This document shows, piece by piece, positions 1 through 7,991 of a stretch of 22,194 nucleotides of DNA. This DNA comes from Acidobacteriota bacterium (GTDB lineage Bacteria; Acidobacteriota; Vicinamibacteria; Vicinamibacterales; UBA8438). A program made the translations under genes and the position numbers. The stretch lies in NCBI GenBank assembly GCA_003533545.1, contig DQEK01000325.1, positions 1 to 22,194 on the forward strand, read 5' to 3'. The notes beneath the pieces were generated by a model. It searched no databases. It saw nothing but the letters and a program-made list of their open reading frames with translations, and had not been told where the DNA came from. The stretch's first letter is position 1. The number at the start of each line of letters is the position of its first letter.

Positions 1-1283
1 CCCAACACGATTCCGGTGGCGGCGAACCCGGCCCAGATTTTATTAACAACGAAAATGCCCTGCAGAATCAAAATCTCACCGATGAACCCATTCAGTGCCG
101 GAAGTCCGATAGACGACATCGTCATCACGAGGAAGACCGCGGCGTAGGCCGGCATGACCTTCGACAACCCGCCATATTCGGAAATCTCACGCGTGTGCCG
201 ACGCTCGTAGACCACCCCTACCAGGAGGAACAGTGCACCGGTAGAAATGCCGTGGTTGATCTGCTGCACGATACTACCGGTGATTCCAACGGCGTTGAGG
301 GCAAACATGCCCAACATCACCATGCCCATGTGACTAACACTGGAGTACGCCACCAATCGCTTCCAGTCGCGCTGGGCCATCGCCACAAGTGCGCCGTACA
401 CGATGCCGATAATGCAGAGCGCCACCACCCACGGCACAGCCGCACGGGTCGCCTCTGGCAAGATCGGAAGCGAAAACCGGATGAATCCATAGGTGCCCAT
501 CTTCAAGAGCACCGCAGCCAAAATGACCGAGCCGGCCGTCGGAGCGTCAGTGTGCGCGTCTGGCAACCAAGTGTGAAACGGGAACATCGGCACCTTGACG
601 GCAAACCCAAGGAAGAAGGCTAAGAAGACCCACCACTGCAGGTCGAACGGCATGTTCAGTTCATGGAACCGCGTGATGTCGAATGAATACACGCCGGTCA
701 CTTCATGGTGATAGAAGTACACAGCGAGAATACCGAGCAACATGACGACGCTACCGACCAGCGTGAATAGGAAGAACTTGATTGCTGAGTAGAGGCGGTT
801 CGCGCTGCCCCAAATACCGATAAGAAAGTACATCGGCACCAACATCACTTCCCAAAACAGGAAAAATAGAAGGAAGTCGAGTGACACAAATGCGCCGATC
901 ATCCCGGACTGCAGGACCAGAAGAAAAATGTAATACTCCTTCACCCGCGTAGTGATCGCAGTCCACGACGACAAAATCGCGATGAATCCCATCAAGGTCG
1001 CCAGCAGAATCAACAAAGCGCTGAATCCGTCAACACCGAGGTGATACTGAGCACCAATCGAGGGAATCCAATCGTGCCGTTCGACGAACTGCCAGTCAGG
1101 GGTAGCCTGATCCAGCCAGAACCAAAGCGGTAACGACACTAAAAAGCCAAGGGCAGCGACCGCATTGGCGATCCAGCGAATGGTATCTTCGCTGTCCTTC
1201 TTCACGAACAGCAGTAACACCGCGCCCGCCAGGGGCGTGAACAGGATCAGCGACAGCAGAGGAAAATTAGCCGTGTTGCTCAT
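1..1283 (-). CDS. nuoM: NADH-quinone oxidoreductase subunit M (partial, C-terminus beyond left edge)
   Basis: This is an antiporter-like, proton-pumping membrane subunit of complex I. About 427 codons are visible, starting at ATG 1283 (MSNTANFPLL), and no stop is reached before the window ends. It is a chain of hydrophobic segments with family landmarks: FWEVMLVPMYFLIG around residue 145, where Glu145 matches the conserved channel Glu144 of E. coli NuoM; AVKVPMFPFHTWLPDAH with Lys230, matching the pumping lysine; and YSSVSHMG further on. It is the last visible gene of the nuo operon, 94 bases downstream of nuoL, and nuoN would be expected next. The match to nuoM over nuoL or nuoN rests on these motifs and on gene order. 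The visible part looks intact. Confidence 0.96.
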   Translation of the reverse strand, partial: MSNTANFPLLSLILFTPLAGAVLLLFVKKDSEDTIRWIANAVAALGFLVSLPLWFWLDQATPDWQFVERHDWIPSIGAQYHLGVDGFSALLILLATLMGFIAILSSWTAITTRVKEYYIFLLVLQSGMIGAFVSLDFLLFFLFWEVMLVPMYFLIGIWGSANRLYSAIKFFLFTLVGSVVMLLGILAVYFYHHEVTGVYSFDITRFHELNMPFDLQWWVFLAFFLGFAVKVPMFPFHTWLPDAHTDAPTAGSVILAAVLLKMGTYGFIRFSLPILPEATRAAVPWVVALCIIGIVYGALVAMAQRDWKRLVAYSSVSHMGMVMLGMFALNAVGITGSIVQQINHGISTGALFLLVGVVYERRHTREISEYGGLSKVMPAYAAVFLVMTMSSIGLPALNGFIGEILILQGIFVVNKIWAGFAATGIVL

Positions 1284-1300
1284 GAGCAGGTTCTCGTAAA

Positions 1301-1356
1301 GGGCCACCGGAGGCCCACTCTAATCACGTAGTCTCTTGCGCGGGTCTGACAACCCG
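1301..1356 (-). other. Two small hairpins in the nuoL-nuoM gap
   Basis: The 94-base gap between nuoL and nuoM is the longest inside the operon. It contains two GC-rich inverted repeats with five-base stems and six-base loops: CGGGT/ACCCG at 1341-1356 and GGGCC/GGCCC at 1301-1316. The second lies about 17 bases before the nuoM start. No T-run follows, so these are not clear terminators. They could be mRNA processing or stability elements, or chance. Confidence 0.3.
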
Positions 1357-1377
1357 ACATTCCGTACAATCGAGCCT

Positions 1378-3498
1378 CTAAAGTCCGACGAACCGGGCGA
1401 CCAGGTACACCGTAACGAATGTGAACACCCCGAATAACGCAGCGACAGCGTAGTTCTGAATGAGTCCGGTCTGACCGCGCCGGAAGATGTAACTCCCCTC
1501 GGCGCAAACCCATCCCACCAGATTCACGAGCCCGTCGACGACGTATTTATCCAACACGTGGGAAACCCAAGCCGACGCTCTGGTGAACCAACCAGTGCCA
1601 TTCACCGCACCGTCGACCACTTTGCGGTCCACGGTCCACAGACCCCGGGCGCCCCCCATCGTGCCCTTGACGAGGGTGGCGTTGTACGCCTCGTCGACGT
1701 AGTACTTGTTCGTTAGCACACGGTGCGCACCGGCCCAGTTGGTCGCCAGTTCCTTGGAACGCTCCGGCCGACGCACATAGAGGTGGTAGGCCAGGGCAAT
1801 GCCGAATGCCGCAATCAGCACCGAAAACGCCATTAAGCCGATCTCGGCGGCGTGAGAAAGGTGAGCAACCTCATGGGCGCCCTCCTCGCTGTGGGCCGCC
1901 GACTCGGCAACGAAGGCGGGCTCAAGGAAATGCTCGATGGCATTGTCGCCACCCAGAGCCGCGGGGATGCCTACAAAACCAGCCACACATGCACCCACCG
2001 CCAGAACCATGAGCGGCCCCGTCATCAGACTCGGCGACTCGTGCGGACCATGCCAAGCGTGGGCATGACCGTCATCGTGATGCCCGCCGTCGTCAGCGGC
2101 GTGGTCGTCGCCGTTCTGAGAGCCCCAGGAAGGCCCCCGGTACTCGCCAAAAAACGTCATAAAGATGAGCCGGAACATGTAGAACGCCGTCATCCCGGCC
2201 GTCAGAACCGCCAAACCCCAGAGCAGCTTGTTGTCAAGGAACGTGCGATAGAGAATTTCGTCCTTACTGAAAAAACCGGAAAATGGTGGCACTCCGGCGA
2301 TGGCGACGGAGCCGACGAACATGGTAACGAAGGTAACGGGCATATAGAGTTTCATCCCGCCCATCTTCTGCATGTCCTGCTCGTCGTTCATCGCATGGAT
2401 GACGGAGCCACTACCGAGAAACAACAACGCTTTAAAGAAGGCGTGGGTCATCAGGTGAAACGCCGCGGCCGCAAACGCACCCACGCCGGTCGCCAAAAAC
2501 ATGTAGCCGAGCTGCGAAACAGTCGAGTACGCCAGAACCTTTTTGATGTCGGTTTGAACCAGTCCGATCGTAGCCGCCAGCAGGGCCGTCACCACCCCGA
2601 CCGTCGCTACGGTCGTCATGATCATCGGCGCCTGCGAAAACAACACCGCGTTCCGGCCGACCATGTAGACACCAGCCGTAACCATCGTCGCAGCGTGAAT
2701 CAACGCTGACACCGGAGTCGGGCCCTCCATAGCATCTGGTAGCCACACATACAGTGGAATCTGTGCGCTCTTGCCCACGGCGCCAATGAAGAGCAGCAAG
2801 CAAATGGTCGACAGCACGCCGAAGGTCGCCGTCTCCACCGGTAGCTGTGCAGCGGCCTCAGCCACCTCCCTGAAATCGAGGGTCCCGAAAGTGAAAAAGA
2901 TCAAAAAGACGCCGAGCACGAAACCGAAGTCACCCACCCGGTTGACGACGAACGCTTTCTTTCCAGCGTCAGCCGCACTTTTCTTGTGATACCAGAATCC
3001 AATCAACAAGTACGAGCACAGACCAACGCCTTCCCAGCCGACGAACATAACGAGGAAGGTGCTTCCGAGCACCAAGGTCAGCATGAAGAAGCAGAAGAGG
3101 TTGAGATAGCAGAAAAACCGGACGTAGCCGCCCCGCGGCTCGTGACTCATATAGGCCGACGAGTAGAGGTGGATCAAGAACCCAATGCCGGTAACGATCA
3201 GGATCATCATCCCGGAGAGCGGGTCGAGCCTGAAAGCCCAGGGTACTTCGAAAGCACCGAGCCCATTAACCGTCTGGAGCGGAATCGGCGGAATCCAGTC
3301 TCCGAGGGAAACGACATGCTCACGATGTTCAGCACCGAGCAGCTGTACGAACGCGAACACCGACAAGAGCAGCGAGCCGCCCATCGTGGCACACGCAATG
3401 CCGGCGGCCACCGTCTTGCTGAAATACCGGACGCCCAGGATGCCGTTCAGGGCAGCACCGACACCAGGCAGTACGGGAATGAGCCAGATAAGATCCAT
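1378..3498 (-). CDS. nuoL: NADH-quinone oxidoreductase subunit L
   Basis: This 706-residue distal antiporter-like subunit of complex I pumps protons at the end of the membrane arm and carries the long lateral helix. It starts at ATG 3498 (MDLIWLIPVLPG), which fits the family N-terminus. Conserved sites are visible: VGWEGVGLCSYLLIGFW with Glu156, equivalent to E. coli Glu144; GKSAQIPLYVWLPDAMEGP with Lys243, equivalent to Lys229; and the TPVSALIHAATMVTAG signature. A histidine- and aspartate-rich hydrophilic loop lies at about residues 462-488 before the PHESP motif, as in many NuoL proteins, and a second His/Glu-rich stretch follows near residue 540. The C-terminal domain ends in hydrophobic segments that include the anchor of the lateral helix. 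Length is slightly above the usual 610-680. The gene lies 34 bases after nuoK. Confidence 0.98.
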   Translation of the reverse strand: MDLIWLIPVLPGVGAALNGILGVRYFSKTVAAGIACATMGGSLLLSVFAFVQLLGAEHREHVVSLGDWIPPIPLQTVNGLGAFEVPWAFRLDPLSGMMILIVTGIGFLIHLYSSAYMSHEPRGGYVRFFCYLNLFCFFMLTLVLGSTFLVMFVGWEGVGLCSYLLIGFWYHKKSAADAGKKAFVVNRVGDFGFVLGVFLIFFTFGTLDFREVAEAAAQLPVETATFGVLSTICLLLFIGAVGKSAQIPLYVWLPDAMEGPTPVSALIHAATMVTAGVYMVGRNAVLFSQAPMIMTTVATVGVVTALLAATIGLVQTDIKKVLAYSTVSQLGYMFLATGVGAFAAAAFHLMTHAFFKALLFLGSGSVIHAMNDEQDMQKMGGMKLYMPVTFVTMFVGSVAIAGVPPFSGFFSKDEILYRTFLDNKLLWGLAVLTAGMTAFYMFRLIFMTFFGEYRGPSWGSQNGDDHAADDGGHHDDGHAHAWHGPHESPSLMTGPLMVLAVGACVAGFVGIPAALGGDNAIEHFLEPAFVAESAAHSEEGAHEVAHLSHAAEIGLMAFSVLIAAFGIALAYHLYVRRPERSKELATNWAGAHRVLTNKYYVDEAYNATLVKGTMGGARGLWTVDRKVVDGAVNGTGWFTRASAWVSHVLDKYVVDGLVNLVGWVCAEGSYIFRRGQTGLIQNYAVAALFGVFTFVTVYLVARFVGL

Positions 3499-3532
3499 GT
3501 CCTTGCAGCGATTGCAGATTCTAAGCGACGGC

Positions 3533-3841
3533 CTACCAGCGCATCACGTTCATCTCGTCAATGTTCACAGTTTCTTTGTTCCTGAAAAAGGCCAGGATGA
3601 TCCCCAGCCCGACGGCGGCCTCCGCCGCCGCCACCGCAATCACGAAGACCACAAACACCTCACCCACCAAGTTCTCGAGCCGGTGGGCGTGGGCGACGAG
3701 GTTAATGTTGACTGCGTTGAGCATCAGTTCGATCGCCATGAAGATAATGATGATGTTCCGGCGCACCAACACCCCGATCACGCCGATGCTGAACAGCGCG
3801 GCCGAGAGCACTGTGTAATGCACCGTGGTGATTTCCATCAT
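3533..3841 (-). CDS. nuoK: NADH-quinone oxidoreductase subunit K
   Basis: This small membrane subunit (102 residues) has three transmembrane helices and lies next to NuoJ in the proton path. The two membrane glutamates typical of NuoK are present: Glu38 in [17 protein letters not shown] and Glu74 in [11 protein letters not shown]. Two consecutive ATG codons (3841 and 3838) are possible starts. The first overlaps the nuoJ stop as TAATG, which suggests translational coupling, so either choice gives nearly the same protein. The length is the family norm. Confidence 0.97.
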   Translation of the reverse strand: MMEITTVHYTVLSAALFSIGVIGVLVRRNIIIIFMAIELMLNAVNINLVAHAHRLENLVGEVFVVFVIAVAAAEAAVGLGIILAFFRNKETVNIDEMNVMRW

Positions 3842-4356
3842 TAAACTTCTCGCCTCGCGAGCAGGATCGCGCCGATCATCGCGACGAGCAACAGTACGGA
3901 CGCGACTTCAAACGGAATGAGGTAGTCAGTGTAGAGGAGCCATCCAAGCTCCTCGACGTTCCCCTGTACGGGGGATGCCACTGCTTCACTCGAAGGAACG
4001 GCGGCGTCGCTGCCAGAGCTGTAGACCAAGATCCCGGCCAGCTCGAGCAGCACCGCACCAGCCAATGCGAGTCCGATCACACTCAGTCGCCGCGGGTCTT
4101 GGTGGGCCTCAGCCTCACCCTTCAAGTTCACCAACATGACGACGATCAGATACAAGACAACGATGCCACCCGCATAGACCAAAACTTGGATCACCGCCAA
4201 AAACTCTGCCTGGAGCACCACATAGAGCACCGCCACACAGAGAAAGTTCATGACGAGAAACAGAATGCTGTGCACAGTGTTTTTGGCAGTCACCACTAGG
4301 ACGGCCAATCCCAAAATCAACACCGAGAGCGTGTAAAACCCGATGGTTTCAGCCAT
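3841..4356 (-). CDS. nuoJ: NADH-quinone oxidoreductase subunit J
   Basis: This 171-residue, five-helix membrane subunit of complex I supplies the pi-bulge helix close to the quinone-site end of the membrane arm. The start ATG 4356 ([16 protein letters not shown]) lies three bases after the nuoH stop. The typical stretch [52 protein letters not shown] spans about residues 28-79 (quoted here only as a family landmark: [16 protein letters not shown] is the key part). A loop at about residues 115-133 is polar and poorly conserved, as in relatives. The absence of nuoI between nuoH and nuoJ is notable, since that is its usual place. Confidence 0.97.
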   Translation of the reverse strand: MAETIGFYTLSVLILGLAVLVVTAKNTVHSILFLVMNFLCVAVLYVVLQAEFLAVIQVLVYAGGIVVLYLIVVMLVNLKGEAEAHQDPRRLSVIGLALAGAVLLELAGILVYSSGSDAAVPSSEAVASPVQGNVEELGWLLYTDYLIPFEVASVLLLVAMIGAILLARREV

Positions 4357-4359
4357 GGC

Positions 4360-5358
4360 TTACAACAAGACCTTCACGACAGCAGTCACCACGATGTTGC
4401 CAATGGCGATCGGGATCAAAATCTTCCAACCAAGCCTCATCAACTGGTCATAGCGATAACGCGGCAAGGTGGCCCGGATCCAGATGAACAGATAGAGAAA
4501 CCCGAACATCTTGCCAAAGAACCAGACCCAGCTCGGAATGAAATCTAGAAATGAGAGCGCGGCAACGTTCGGGAATGGCCGCAACCAGCCGCCCCAGAAC
4601 AGCACGACTACCACCGCTGAGATGACGAGCATGTTCGCGTATTCGGCCAAGAAGAACATCGAGAACCGCATGCCGCTGTATTCAGTGTGGAAGCCACCAG
4701 TCAATTCCTGTTCGGCCTCGGGCATGTCGAAGGGTGCCCGGTTAGTCTCGGCCAGCCCGCCAATCAGCACCAACACGAATGCCACTGGCTGCACGAAGAA
4801 GAACCAGAAACCAGCCTCCTGTTGCGCCTCCACGATCCCGATCATGCTCAGTGTCCCCGCAGTCAAGATGACACTCACCAAGGTCATCGTCACGGCGATC
4901 TCATAACTGATGAGCTGCGCCGACGCACGCAGACTGGCAAGGAGCGGGTATTTACTGTTTGAGGCCCAGCCGGCCAGGATAATGCCGTAGACCCCAATCG
5001 ATGTCACCGCAATGATGAAGAGGAGACCGACGTTGATATCTGTGACGTAGAAGAGCTCATCCCCACCAAACGGCACGACAGCAAACACGACCAGGGCCGG
5101 CACCAGCGAAAGGATAGGCGCCAGGGTAAACATCCACTTGTCGGCTTTCGCCGGCGTGATGTCCTCTTTCAGAATCAGCTTGATGGGATCAACGATGGCT
5201 TGCAGGATGCCGTAGGGACCTACCCGCATCGGCCCCAACCGCGACTGGGCCCAGGCAATAACCTTGCGCTCCATAAGAACGGTGAAGGTCACCGCGACCA
5301 GGACCCCATTCACCAAGACGGCGATCTTCAGCAACGGGATGACGATGGTGTCGATCAT
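4360..5358 (-). CDS. nuoH: NADH-quinone oxidoreductase subunit H
   Basis: NuoH (332 residues) is the membrane subunit that forms much of the quinone-binding chamber and links it to the proton channels. Family signatures are clear: LMERKVIAWAQSRLGPMRVGP near residues 29-50; the DPIKLILKED stretch; AETNRAPFDMPEAEQELTGG near residue 205, the acidic loop lining the quinone channel; and FLAEYANM after it. The C-terminal part ends RYRYDQLMRLGWKILIPIA, as expected. It starts at ATG 5358, two bases after the nuoD stop, so translation is probably coupled. Normal length and no defect seen. Confidence 0.98.
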   Translation of the reverse strand: MIDTIVIPLLKIAVLVNGVLVAVTFTVLMERKVIAWAQSRLGPMRVGPYGILQAIVDPIKLILKEDITPAKADKWMFTLAPILSLVPALVVFAVVPFGGDELFYVTDINVGLLFIIAVTSIGVYGIILAGWASNSKYPLLASLRASAQLISYEIAVTMTLVSVILTAGTLSMIGIVEAQQEAGFWFFFVQPVAFVLVLIGGLAETNRAPFDMPEAEQELTGGFHTEYSGMRFSMFFLAEYANMLVISAVVVVLFWGGWLRPFPNVAALSFLDFIPSWVWFFGKMFGFLYLFIWIRATLPRYRYDQLMRLGWKILIPIAIGNIVVTAVVKVLL

Positions 5359-5360
5359 TG

Positions 5361-6482
5361 CTATCTGTCAACCTCGCCGAGCACAACATCGATGGTGCCG
5401 ATTAACGCCACGACATCCGCGACGAGGTGACCGATGACCAGAGGCCGCAGGCCTTGCAGGTTGCAAAACGAAGGCGGCCGCACGCGGAAACGGTATGGGT
5501 TGGTGGCCCGACCGTCGCTGACGATGAAATATCCCAGCTCACCCTTCGGTGACTCGATGGCGTGATAGGTCTCCCCCGCCTTTGGCTTCAACAGTCGCGG
5601 CACTTTCCCCATCACGGGCCCTTCGGGCAATCCGTCGAGCGCCTGCCGAATGATGCGAATCGACTGCCGGAACTCTTCGAGCCTGATCAAATAGCGGTCG
5701 TAGGTGTCGCCGCGAGTGCCGAGCGGCACCTCAAAATCGAACTCATCATACGCGGCGTAGGGCTCATCCTTGCGCACGTCGCGGTACACTGCCGAGCCGC
5801 GAAGGGGAGGCCCACACAGACCGAGGCCGATCGCGTCCTCAGCCGAAATCACTCCGATCCCACGAGTGCGCTCGAGCCAGATCCGGTTGTTCGTCAGTAG
5901 TTCTTCGTATTCGGGGACTTTCGCCTCCATAACATCGCAGAACGCACGTACCTTCTCGTCCCACCCGGTCGGAATATCGAGCGGTAGGCCGCCCACCCGC
6001 ATCGAGTTGTAGGTAAGTCTGGCCCCGCAGTACTCCTCAAACAGGTCGAGAATCAGTTCGCGCTCACGGAAGGCGTACAGAAAGACCGTCATCGCCCCGA
6101 TGTCCATGGCGTGGGTCCCCAGCCAGAGGCAGTGACTGGCTATGCGTTGTAGCTCAGCTAGAATCGTCCTGATGTACCGGGCACGTCGCGGCACCTCGAT
6201 TTCCATCAACTTCTCGACTGTCTCGCAGTAACCCAAATTGTTAGTCGCCGCTGCCACGTAGTCCATCCGGTCGGTCAACAGAATGATTTGAGTCCAGTCC
6301 CGATTCTCACTCAGTTTTTCGATGCCACGGTGGACGTAACCCATCACGACATCCACGTCCTTCACCTTCTCGCCATCGAGCTTCAGTACGAGCCGCAACA
6401 CACCATGGGTACTTGGGTGCTGCGGGCCCATGTTGATCACGAGCTCATCAGTGTCGAACATCGGGGAGGGTGCGGTCGTCAT
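5361..6482 (-). CDS. nuoD: NADH-quinone oxidoreductase subunit D
   Basis: NuoD (373 residues) is the 49-kDa-type peripheral subunit. It resembles the large subunit of NiFe hydrogenases without the metal and forms the quinone-reduction site together with NuoB. It begins at ATG 6482. GPQHPSTHGVLRLVL at about residues 19-33 is the signature, including the His (residue 26) of the quinone-site hairpin. MGYVHRGIEKL, the MDYVAAATNN loop and the C-terminal LPEGPVMGK, ESPKGELGYFIVSDG and HLVADVVALIGTIDVVLGEVDR also match. NuoD needs NuoB as its direct partner, but nuoB is not in this cluster. The protein is separate from NuoC, unlike the fused NuoCD of enterobacteria. Confidence 0.98.
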   Translation of the reverse strand: MTTAPSPMFDTDELVINMGPQHPSTHGVLRLVLKLDGEKVKDVDVVMGYVHRGIEKLSENRDWTQIILLTDRMDYVAAATNNLGYCETVEKLMEIEVPRRARYIRTILAELQRIASHCLWLGTHAMDIGAMTVFLYAFRERELILDLFEEYCGARLTYNSMRVGGLPLDIPTGWDEKVRAFCDVMEAKVPEYEELLTNNRIWLERTRGIGVISAEDAIGLGLCGPPLRGSAVYRDVRKDEPYAAYDEFDFEVPLGTRGDTYDRYLIRLEEFRQSIRIIRQALDGLPEGPVMGKVPRLLKPKAGETYHAIESPKGELGYFIVSDGRATNPYRFRVRPPSFCNLQGLRPLVIGHLVADVVALIGTIDVVLGEVDR

Positions 6483-6524
6483 TAGTTAACTAGCTATTCC
6501 GTGAACGCGCTACAAAAGAAGCAA

Positions 6525-7277
6525 TTATTCGATCTCAGTTTCGTCGGACAGGTTGCGTAATCTCAGCCATTCCATCGGACTCTCAAGTAGCAATTCGCCG
6601 GGTCCCTCGAGCGGGTAGTCCTTCCGTTGCGGGTGCCCCTGCCACCCCTCCGGCATCAAAATTCGTCTGAGATCGGGATGCCCAGTCAGGTTCACACCGA
6701 ACATGTCCCAGAGCTCGCGCTCCAGCCAATTCGCGGCCGGCCAAATCCCGGTAACCGACGGCACCGGCTCATTTTCACCAGCCCGGACCTTGACTCGGAC
6801 GCGGTGGCGGCGACGGGTCGAGTACAAGCAATATATGACGTCGAAGCGCTTCTCCCGAGGCGGCCAATCGCTCGCGGTAATATCAGCACAGTAATCGAAC
6901 GACGCCTCTTCCGCGTCCTTCAGAAAATTGAGCACGTCAATTAAGGCCGTCGGTGGGACGATCACTGTCCAGTCACCAACCCAGTAGCTAACCTGCTCGA
7001 TCGCCGCCGGCAACGCCTGCCGCAGGGAAACCAGGAACGCCGGTTGTTCGAGGTCGTCTGGCGGAAGCGGGTCAGAGGGCCCCTTCGGGGCTTCTGGTGG
7101 CGCCTTGGGCTTCGGCTTCGGTTTCGGTTTGGCTGGCGCCGCTGCTGGCTTGCCAGTTTCCTGCCCGCCGGTAGCGGGTACCGGTTTCACTCCATCAGCC
7201 GCCGACGCACCCGCCGGCGTGTCGGCAGACGGGGGCTTGTCCGTAGCGGCGTCGTCTGATTTCGGTTCGTCAGCCAT
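6525..7277 (-). CDS. nuoC: NADH-quinone oxidoreductase subunit C with a long Pro/Ala/Lys-rich N-terminus
   Basis: The 30-kDa-type peripheral subunit of complex I, 250 residues. The conserved domain occupies about residues 83-250 and contains the family signature ANWLERELWDMFGVNLTGHP, then DLRRILMPEGW and GHPQRKDYPLEG. The first ~80 residues are of low complexity, rich in Pro, Ala, Lys and Asp, with a KPKPKPKPK run at about 50-60. This is predicted to be disordered and is longer than in many bacterial NuoC proteins. The start ATG 7277 has no clear ribosome-binding site, and there is no internal ATG before the domain, so the extension is probably translated. nuoB is missing from the 39-base gap between nuoA and this gene. 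Confidence 0.95.
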   Translation of the reverse strand: MADEPKSDDAATDKPPSADTPAGASAADGVKPVPATGGQETGKPAAAPAKPKPKPKPKAPPEAPKGPSDPLPPDDLEQPAFLVSLRQALPAAIEQVSYWVGDWTVIVPPTALIDVLNFLKDAEEASFDYCADITASDWPPREKRFDVIYCLYSTRRRHRVRVKVRAGENEPVPSVTGIWPAANWLERELWDMFGVNLTGHPDLRRILMPEGWQGHPQRKDYPLEGPGELLLESPMEWLRLRNLSDETEIE

Positions 7278-7316
7278 GGCACGCGCGCGGCGAGAATGTA
7301 CGAGGGCGCTCGGACG

Positions 7317-7673
7317 CTATACCCACTCCAATGCACCCTTTCGCCACGCATACACGTAGCCGAGCACAAGGATAAACAGGAACACCAACATTTCGATGAG
7401 CCCGAACAAAGCCAACTCGTCCATGATGACGGCCCAGGGAAACATAAACACAGTCTCGACATCGAAGATCACGAACAGCATCGCGATCACGTAATACCGG
7501 ACGCTGTACCGATCTCGCGCGTCCGTCTCCGGCTCGATTCCACACTCGTATGGCTCGAGCTTCACCTTACTGTAACGAGACGGAGCGACCAGCGCCGAGA
7601 CGATGAGCATGACGATAGCTAAGCCGACCGCCACAAGCACGAACAGCAGCACCGGAACATACGCCTCAAGCAT
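7317..7673 (-). CDS. nuoA: NADH-quinone oxidoreductase subunit A, first gene of the operon
   Basis: NuoA (118 residues) is a three-helix membrane subunit near the quinone channel, with a long loop after the first helix. Landmarks are KLEPYECGIEP at about residues 38-48, with the conserved Cys of the TMH1-2 loop, then RYYVIAMLFVIFDVETVFMFPWA with the conserved Asp and Glu in the second helix. It starts at ATG 7673 with a weak GGTGA six bases upstream. It is the first gene of the leftward operon and lies about 130 bases downstream of a strong promoter. Only 39 bases separate its stop from nuoC, too few for nuoB. Confidence 0.97.
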   Translation of the reverse strand: MLEAYVPVLLFVLVAVGLAIVMLIVSALVAPSRYSKVKLEPYECGIEPETDARDRYSVRYYVIAMLFVIFDVETVFMFPWAVIMDELALFGLIEMLVFLFILVLGYVYAWRKGALEWV

Positions 7674-7800
7674 TAACGGTCACCGTGTCACCTAGACAAA
7701 CCGACAGTGAATCCCCCCCGGACGTGCACGCGCCTCGATTCACCCGGAAAACTCGATGCGGCAGGGTGGGTCGTAGCTGATCGCTTGACCTGCGGGCCTG

Positions 7801-7814
7801 AAAACCGGGGTTTT
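7801..7814. promoter_or_regulatory. Operator-like palindrome at the nuo start site
   Basis: AAAACCGGGGTTTT has six-base arms (AAAACC and GGTTTT) around two G bases. It spans the predicted transcription start of the nuo promoter and touches its -10 box, a usual place for a repressor site. Similar AAACC-containing arms recur at 7883-7895 and 7917-7925. The binding factor is unknown. Confidence 0.35.
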
Positions 7815-7841
7815 TATAGCATGCGGCCTCTAGGGTGTCAA
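7813..7841 (-). promoter_or_regulatory. Sigma-70-type promoter for the nuo operon
   Basis: Read on the minus strand, TTGACA (7841-7836) is followed after exactly 17 bases by TATAAA (7818-7813). This is a perfect -35 box and a near-perfect -10 box at optimal spacing. The start of transcription would be near 7806, giving a leader of about 130 bases before nuoA. Position and direction make it the obvious promoter for nuoA-M. Assignment is by sequence match only. Confidence 0.8.
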
Positions 7842-7886
7842 GAAATGTGGGGCACGGCAAGCGACTCCTGCACGAACGCGAGAAAC

Positions 7887-7925
7887 CCTGGTTTTTGCGG
7901 TTGGTTCAGCTCGGTGAAAACCAGG
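7887..7925. repeat. Inverted repeat in the divergent control region
   Basis: CCTGGTTTT (7887-7895) and AAAACCAGG (7917-7925) are perfect nine-base inverted copies separated by 21 bases. The element sits upstream of both the leftward nuo promoter and the rightward VWA genes. The rest of the 318-base intergenic stretch (7674-7991) holds no gene I can support. It could be a regulator site pair or a hairpin. Confidence 0.4.
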
Positions 7926-7950
7926 TAGACCAACACGGCTCAACAGGCTG

Positions 7951-7985
7951 AATCACCGCTTGGAGTTGGTGATTACCGCTATACT
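7951..7985 (+). promoter_or_regulatory. Rightward promoter candidate with overlapping repeats
   Basis: A -10-like TATACT lies at 7980-7985, six bases before the GTG start at 7992. No good -35 is present at 17 bases; TTGGAG at 7960-7965 is only 14 bases away. The same stretch has a perfect inverted repeat, AATCACC (7951-7957) and GGTGATT (7968-7974), and a near-direct repeat, AATCACCGCT and GATTACCGCT, offset by 20 bases. An activator or repressor dimer could bind here. Inferred from sequence only. Confidence 0.4.
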
Positions 7986-7991
7986 CTCAGG

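Noticed and set aside
1852..3844. Long plus-strand open frames (for example 1852-2709, 2986-3585, 3185-3844) opposite nuoL and nuoK.
   Set aside because: They are antisense to clearly conserved complex I genes, have low-complexity His/Arg-rich translations and match no family.
7278..7316. A remnant of nuoB between nuoA and nuoC.
   Set aside because: Only 39 bases are available and no Cys-rich NuoB motif can be read in them.
7666..7928. Small open frames on both strands in the nuoA-VWA intergenic region (7666-7860 minus, 7707-7928 plus).
   Set aside because: They overlap the strong nuo promoter and the repeats, and show no recognisable protein features.
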